64,000 nucleotides of DNA from Colletes latitarsis. Its lineage: Eukaryota; Arthropoda; Insecta; Hymenoptera; Colletidae. Under the pieces are notes generated by a model. The model saw nothing but the letters and a program-made list of their open reading frames with translations, ran no database searches and was not told the DNA's origin. The position numbers and the translations under genes are program-made. This document shows positions 59,475 to 64,000 of the stretch, piece by piece; position 1 is the first letter of the stretch; every line of letters starts with the position of its first letter. The stretch is taken from contig NW_027488370.1 of the NCBI RefSeq assembly GCF_051014445.1, positions 9,238,001 to 9,302,000 on the forward strand, in the 5' to 3' direction.

Positions 59475-60880
59475 GGGTAAGGTCTGGGATTTGCTCTCAT
59501 CAGGCTCATTCTTTCGCAGATTTCTCATAATTCATGGCTAGATCCTGGACTGTTTCTGGATTGTATCACGTAGTAATGTGGTACCACGCTGAAACAGTCG
59601 ATTAAACCTGGTTTCGATCACTATTTTAGAGGATAACGCAAGTTAAGTCTGGGATAGGTCTGGGATTTGACCTCATCAGACTCATACTTTCGCACACTTC
59701 ACATACTCGTTGAACAGATCCTGGGTTATTTTCTGGTTTGGATCACATAGTAATGTGGTACCACACTGAAGCAGTCGATTAAACCAGGTTTCGATCAATA
59801 TTTTAGAGGATAACGCAAGTTAGGTCTGGGATAGGTCTGGGATTTGACCTCATCAGACTCATACTTTCGCATTCTTCACATACTTGTTGAACGGATCCTG
59901 GGTTTTTTCTGGTTTGGATCACGTAGTAATGTGGGACCACACTGAAACAGTCAATTAAACCTGGTTTCGATCAATATTTTAGAGAATAATTCATGTTAGG
60001 TCTAGGTTAGGTCTAGGATTTACTCTCATCAGGCTCATTCTTTCGCATATTACTGATACTTGATGGCTAGATCCTGGGCTTTTTCTGGATTGGATCACGT
60101 AGTAATGTGGGACCACACTGAAACAATCAATTAAACCTGGTCTTGATAAATATTTTAGAGGATAACGCATGTTAGGTTTGGGTTAGGTCTAGGATTTGCT
60201 CTCATCAGGCTCATTCTTTCGCAGATTTCTCATACTTCATGGCTAGATCCTGGACTGTTTCTGGATTGTATCACGTAGTAATGTGGTACCACGCTGAAAC
60301 AGTCGATTAAACCTGGTTTCGATCACTATTTTAGAGGATAACGCAAGTTAAGTCTGGGATAGGTCTGGGATTTGACCTCATCAGACTCATACTTTCGCAC
60401 ACTTCACATACTCGTTGAACAGATCCTGGGTTATTTTCTGGTTTGGATCACATAGTAATGTGGTACCACACTGAAGCAGTCGATTAAACCAGGTTTCGAT
60501 CAATATTTTAGAGGATAACGCAAGTTAGGTCTGGGATAGGTCTGGGATTTGACCTCATCAGACTCATACTTTCGCATTCTTCACATACTTGTTGAACGGA
60601 TCCTGGGTTTTTTCTGGTTTGGATCACGTAGTAATGTGGGACCACACTGAAACAGTCAATTAAACCTGGTTTCGATCAATATTTTAGAGAATAATTCATG
60701 TTAGGTCTAGGTTAGGTCTAGGATTTACTCTCATCAGGCTCATTCTTTCGCATATTACTGATACTTGATGGCTAGATCCTGGGCTTTTTCTGGATTGGAT
60801 CACGTAGTAATGTGGGACCACACTGAAACAATCAATTAAACCTGGTCTTGATAAATATTTTAGAGGATAACGCATGTTAG
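59475..60880. repeat. Four-monomer higher-order repeat, about 705 bp, two tandem copies
   Basis: 59475-60175 and 60176-60880 align at 705 bp, with the same order of variants (GCAGATTTCTC, AAGTTAAGTCTGGG, GAAGCAGTCGATT, TTACTGATACTTG). A third copy is at about 56475-57170. Confidence 0.8.
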
Positions 60881-61618
60881 GTTTGGGTTAGGTCTAGGAT
60901 TTGCCCTCATCGGGCTCATACTTTCGCATATTTCTCATACTTCATGGCTAGATCCTGGGCTGTTTCTGGATTGTATCACGTAGTAATGTGGGACCACACT
61001 GAAACAATCAATTAAACCTGGTCTTGATAAATATTTTAGAGGATAGCGCATGTTAGGTCTGGGATAGGTCTGGGATTTGCCCTCATCAGACTCATACTTT
61101 CGCACACTTCACATACTCATTGAACAGATCCTGGGTTATTTTCTGGTTTGGATCACATTGTAATGTGGTACCACACTGAAACAGTCGATTAAACCAGGTT
61201 TCGATCAATACTTTTCAGGATAACGCATGTTAGGTCTGGGTTAGGTCTAGGATTTGCTCTTGTCAGGCTCATACTTTCGCATATTTCTCATACTTCATGG
61301 CTAGATCCTGGGCTATTTCTGGATTGGATCACGTAGTAATGTGATACCACACTGAAACATTCAATTAAACCTGGTCTTGAGAAATATTTTAGAGGATAAC
61401 GCATGTTAGGTTTGGGTTAGGTCTAGGATTTGCCCTCATCGGGCTCATACTTTCGCATATTTCTCATACTTCATGGCTAGATCCTGGGCTGTTTCTGGAT
61501 TGTATCACGTAGTAATGTGGTACCACGCTGAAATAGTCAATTAATCCTGGTTTCGATAAATATATTAGAGGATAACGCATGTTAGGTCTGGGATAGGTCT
61601 GGGAATCGCCCTAATCAG

Positions 61619-63004
61619 GCTCATACTTTCGCGTTTTTCACGTACTTGTTGAACTGATCCTGGGTTTTTTCTGGTTTCGATCACGTAGTAATGTGGTACC
61701 ACACTGAAACAGTCGATTAAACCTGGTTTCGATCCATATTTTAGAGGATAACGCAAGTTAGGTCTGGGATAGGTCTGGGATTTGACCTCATCAGACTCAT
61801 ACTTTCGCACACTTCACATACTCCTTGAACAGATCCTGGGTTATTTTCTGGATTGGATCACGTAGTAATGTGGTACCATCACTGAAACAGTCAATTAAAC
61901 CAGGTTTCGATCAATATTTTAGAGGATAACGCATGTTAGGTCTAGGTTAGGTCTGGGATTTTCACTCATCAGACTCATTCTTTCGCATTCTTCACATACT
62001 TGTTGAACGGATCCTGGTTTTTTTCTGGTTTGGATCACGTAGTAATGTGGTACCACACTGAAACAGTCGATTAAACCTGGTTTCGATCAATATTTTAGAG
62101 AATAATTCATGTTAGGTCTAGGTTAGGTCTGGGATTTGCTCTCATCAGGCTCATTCTTTCGCATATTTCTCATACTTCATGGCTAGATCCTGGGCTTTTT
62201 CTGGATTGTATCACGTAGTAATGTGGTACCACACTGAAACATTCAATTAAACCTGGTCTTGATAAATATTTTAGAGGATAACGCATGTTAGGTTAGGGTT
62301 AGGTCTAGGATTTGCTCTCATCAGGCTCATTCTTTCGCAGATTTCTCATACTTCATGGCTAGATCCTGGACTGTTTCTGGATTGTATCACGTAGTAATGT
62401 GGTACCACGCTGAAACAGTCGATTAAACCTGGTTTCGATCACTATTTTAGAGGATAACGCAAGTTAAGTCTGAGATAGGTCTGGGATTTGACCTCATCAG
62501 ACTCATACTTTCGCGTTTTTCACATACTTGTTGAACAGATCCAGGGTTTTTTCTGGTTTGGATCACGTACGAGTGTGGTACCACACTGAAACAGTCCATT
62601 AAACCTGGTTGCCATCAATATCTTAGAGGATAACACATGCTAGGTCTGGATTAGGTCTAGGATTTGCCCTCATCAGGCTCATTCTTTCGCATATTTCTCA
62701 AACTTGATGGCTAGATCCTGGGCTTTTTCAGGATTGTATCACGTAGTAATGTGGTACCACACTGAAACATTCAATTAAACCTGGTCTTGATAAATATTTC
62801 AGAGGATAACGCATGTTAGGTTTGGGTTAGGTCTAGGATTTGCCCTCATCAGACTCATACTTTCGCATTCTTCACATGCTTGTTGAACGGATCCTGGGTT
62901 TTTTCTGGTTTGGATCACATAGTAATGTGGTACCACACTGAAACTTTCAATTAAACCTGGTCTTGATAAATATTTTAGAGAATAACGCATGTTAGGTCTG
63001 GGTT
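61619..63004. repeat. Segmental copy of 57390-58775
   Basis: Second member of the pair at offset 4229 bp. It carries TTAGGTTAGGGTTAGG at 62288-62303 and differs by single substitutions, such as GTACGAG against GTAGGAG. Confidence 0.78.
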
Positions 63005-64000
63005 AGGTCTAGGATTTGCCCTCATCAGGCTCATACTTTCGCATATTTCTCATACTCCATGGCTAGATCCTGGGCTATTTCTGGATTGGATCACGTAGTA
63101 AAGTGGTACCACACAGAAACGTTCAATGAAACCTGGTCTGGATAAATATTTTCGAGGATAACGCATGTTAGGTCAAGGTTAGGTCTAAGATTTGCACTCA
63201 TCAGTCTCGCAGTTTCGCGTTTTTCACATACTTGTTGAACAGATCCTGGGTTTTTTCTGGCTTGGATCACGTAGTAATGTGGTACCACACTGAAACATTC
63301 AATTAAACCTGGTCTTGATAAATATTTTACAGGATAACGCATGCTAGGTCTGGGTTACGTCTGTGATTTGCCCTCATCAGGGTCATACTTTCGCAGTTTT
63401 AACATGCATGTTGACCTGATCGAGGGTTTTCTTTGCTTTGGATAACGTAGTAATGTGGTACCACACTGAAACATTCAATTAATCCTGGTCTTGATAAATA
63501 TTTTAGAGGATAACGCATGTTAGGTTTAGGTTAGGTCTAGGATTTGCCCTCATCAGACTCATACTTTCGCATTCTTCACATACATGTTGAACGGATCCTG
63601 GGTTTTTTCTGGTTTGGATCACGTAGTAATGTGGGACCACACTGAAACAATCAATTAAACCTGGTCTTGATAAATATTTTAGAGGATAACGCATGTTAGG
63701 TCTGGGTTAGGTCTAGGATGTGCCCTCGTCAGGCTCATACTCTCGCATATTTCTCATACTTCATGGCTAGATCCTGGGCTATTTCTGGATTGGATCACGT
63801 AGTAATGTGGTACCACACTGAAAGAGTCAATTAAACCTGGTTTCGCTCAATATTTTAGAGGTTAACTCAAGTTAGGTCTGGGATAGGTCTGGGATTTGCC
63901 CTCAACAGGCTCAGACTTTCGCGTTTTTCACATACTTGCTGAACAGATCCTTGGTTTTTTCAGGTTTGGGTCACGTAGTAGTGTGATGCCACACTGAAAC

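Larger units (their letters stand above)
44900..64000. repeat. 176-bp satellite, family B, array right of the retroelement
   Basis: Same orientation, monomer length and subtypes as the left B array, continuing to the end of the window. It contains no genes that I can support; minus-strand frames of 61-84 codons repeat with the monomer. Larger periodicities are listed separately. Segments shared with the left side include 34450-35330 with about 50304-51184. Confidence 0.95.

Noticed and set aside
1..64000. CENP-B box in the satellite
   Set aside because: I looked for TTCGNNNNANNCGGG in typical A and B monomers; TTCG occurs (CTTTCGCAT) but the A and CGGG positions do not follow. None found.

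Overview
The window is eukaryotic heterochromatin, not a gene-bearing region. About 58 kb of the 64 kb is one head-to-tail satellite array with a 176-bp monomer, always in the same orientation. A single 6-kb GC-rich non-LTR retrotransposon (LINE) of the R1 clade interrupts it on the minus strand. An R1-clade LINE points to an arthropod host, most likely an insect. Each satellite monomer also carries two adjacent copies of an 11-nt telomere-like word (TTAGGTCTGGG and close variants). From memory, words of this type are telomeric in some Hymenoptera, so a hymenopteran is my best guess. The alternative is a midge-like genome, since Chironomus telomeric satellites have a similar unit length. The host is inferred, not shown.

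Layout. 1-8480: satellite family A, with a clean 3-monomer higher-order repeat (HOR, 528 bp) at 668-2437. 8480-10461: a diverged, mostly monomeric island of family B. 10461-14117: a second family A block that shares segments with the first and starts at an out-of-phase junction. 14118-38896: family B organised in long HORs (2112 bp, 3517 bp, about 1761 bp) with mosaic patches, including a small A/B/A chimera near 21.5-21.9 kb. 38897-44883: the retrotransposon, flanked by a 13-16 bp target-site duplication. 44900-64000: family B again, with a 1761-bp HOR (49.7-53.1 kb), 705-bp four-monomer units near 59.5-60.9 kb and other segmental copies. A paralogous empty copy of the insertion site lies at about 53.11-53.24 kb and shows that the insertion added exactly 6000 bp.

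The retrotransposon reads right to left: 5' UTR, ORF1 (nucleic-acid-binding Gag-like protein with three CCHC knuckles), a TAATG stop/start overlap, ORF2 (AP-like endonuclease, reverse transcriptase, C-terminal CCHC), a 3' UTR and a 24-27 nt A tail. ORF2 is intact over 1060 codons. ORF1 is open except for one in-frame TAG. ORF1 protein would coat the RNA. ORF2 protein would nick the target and reverse transcribe the element there.

The most unusual signal is in the element's own sequence. It is packed with local perfect inverted repeats (ten stems of 12-16 bp, plus several longer interrupted ones) from the 5' UTR through both ORFs to the 3' UTR. Three of them coincide with the codons of the endonuclease GDFN motif, RT motif A and the RT YADD motif. 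I know of no such description for this clade.
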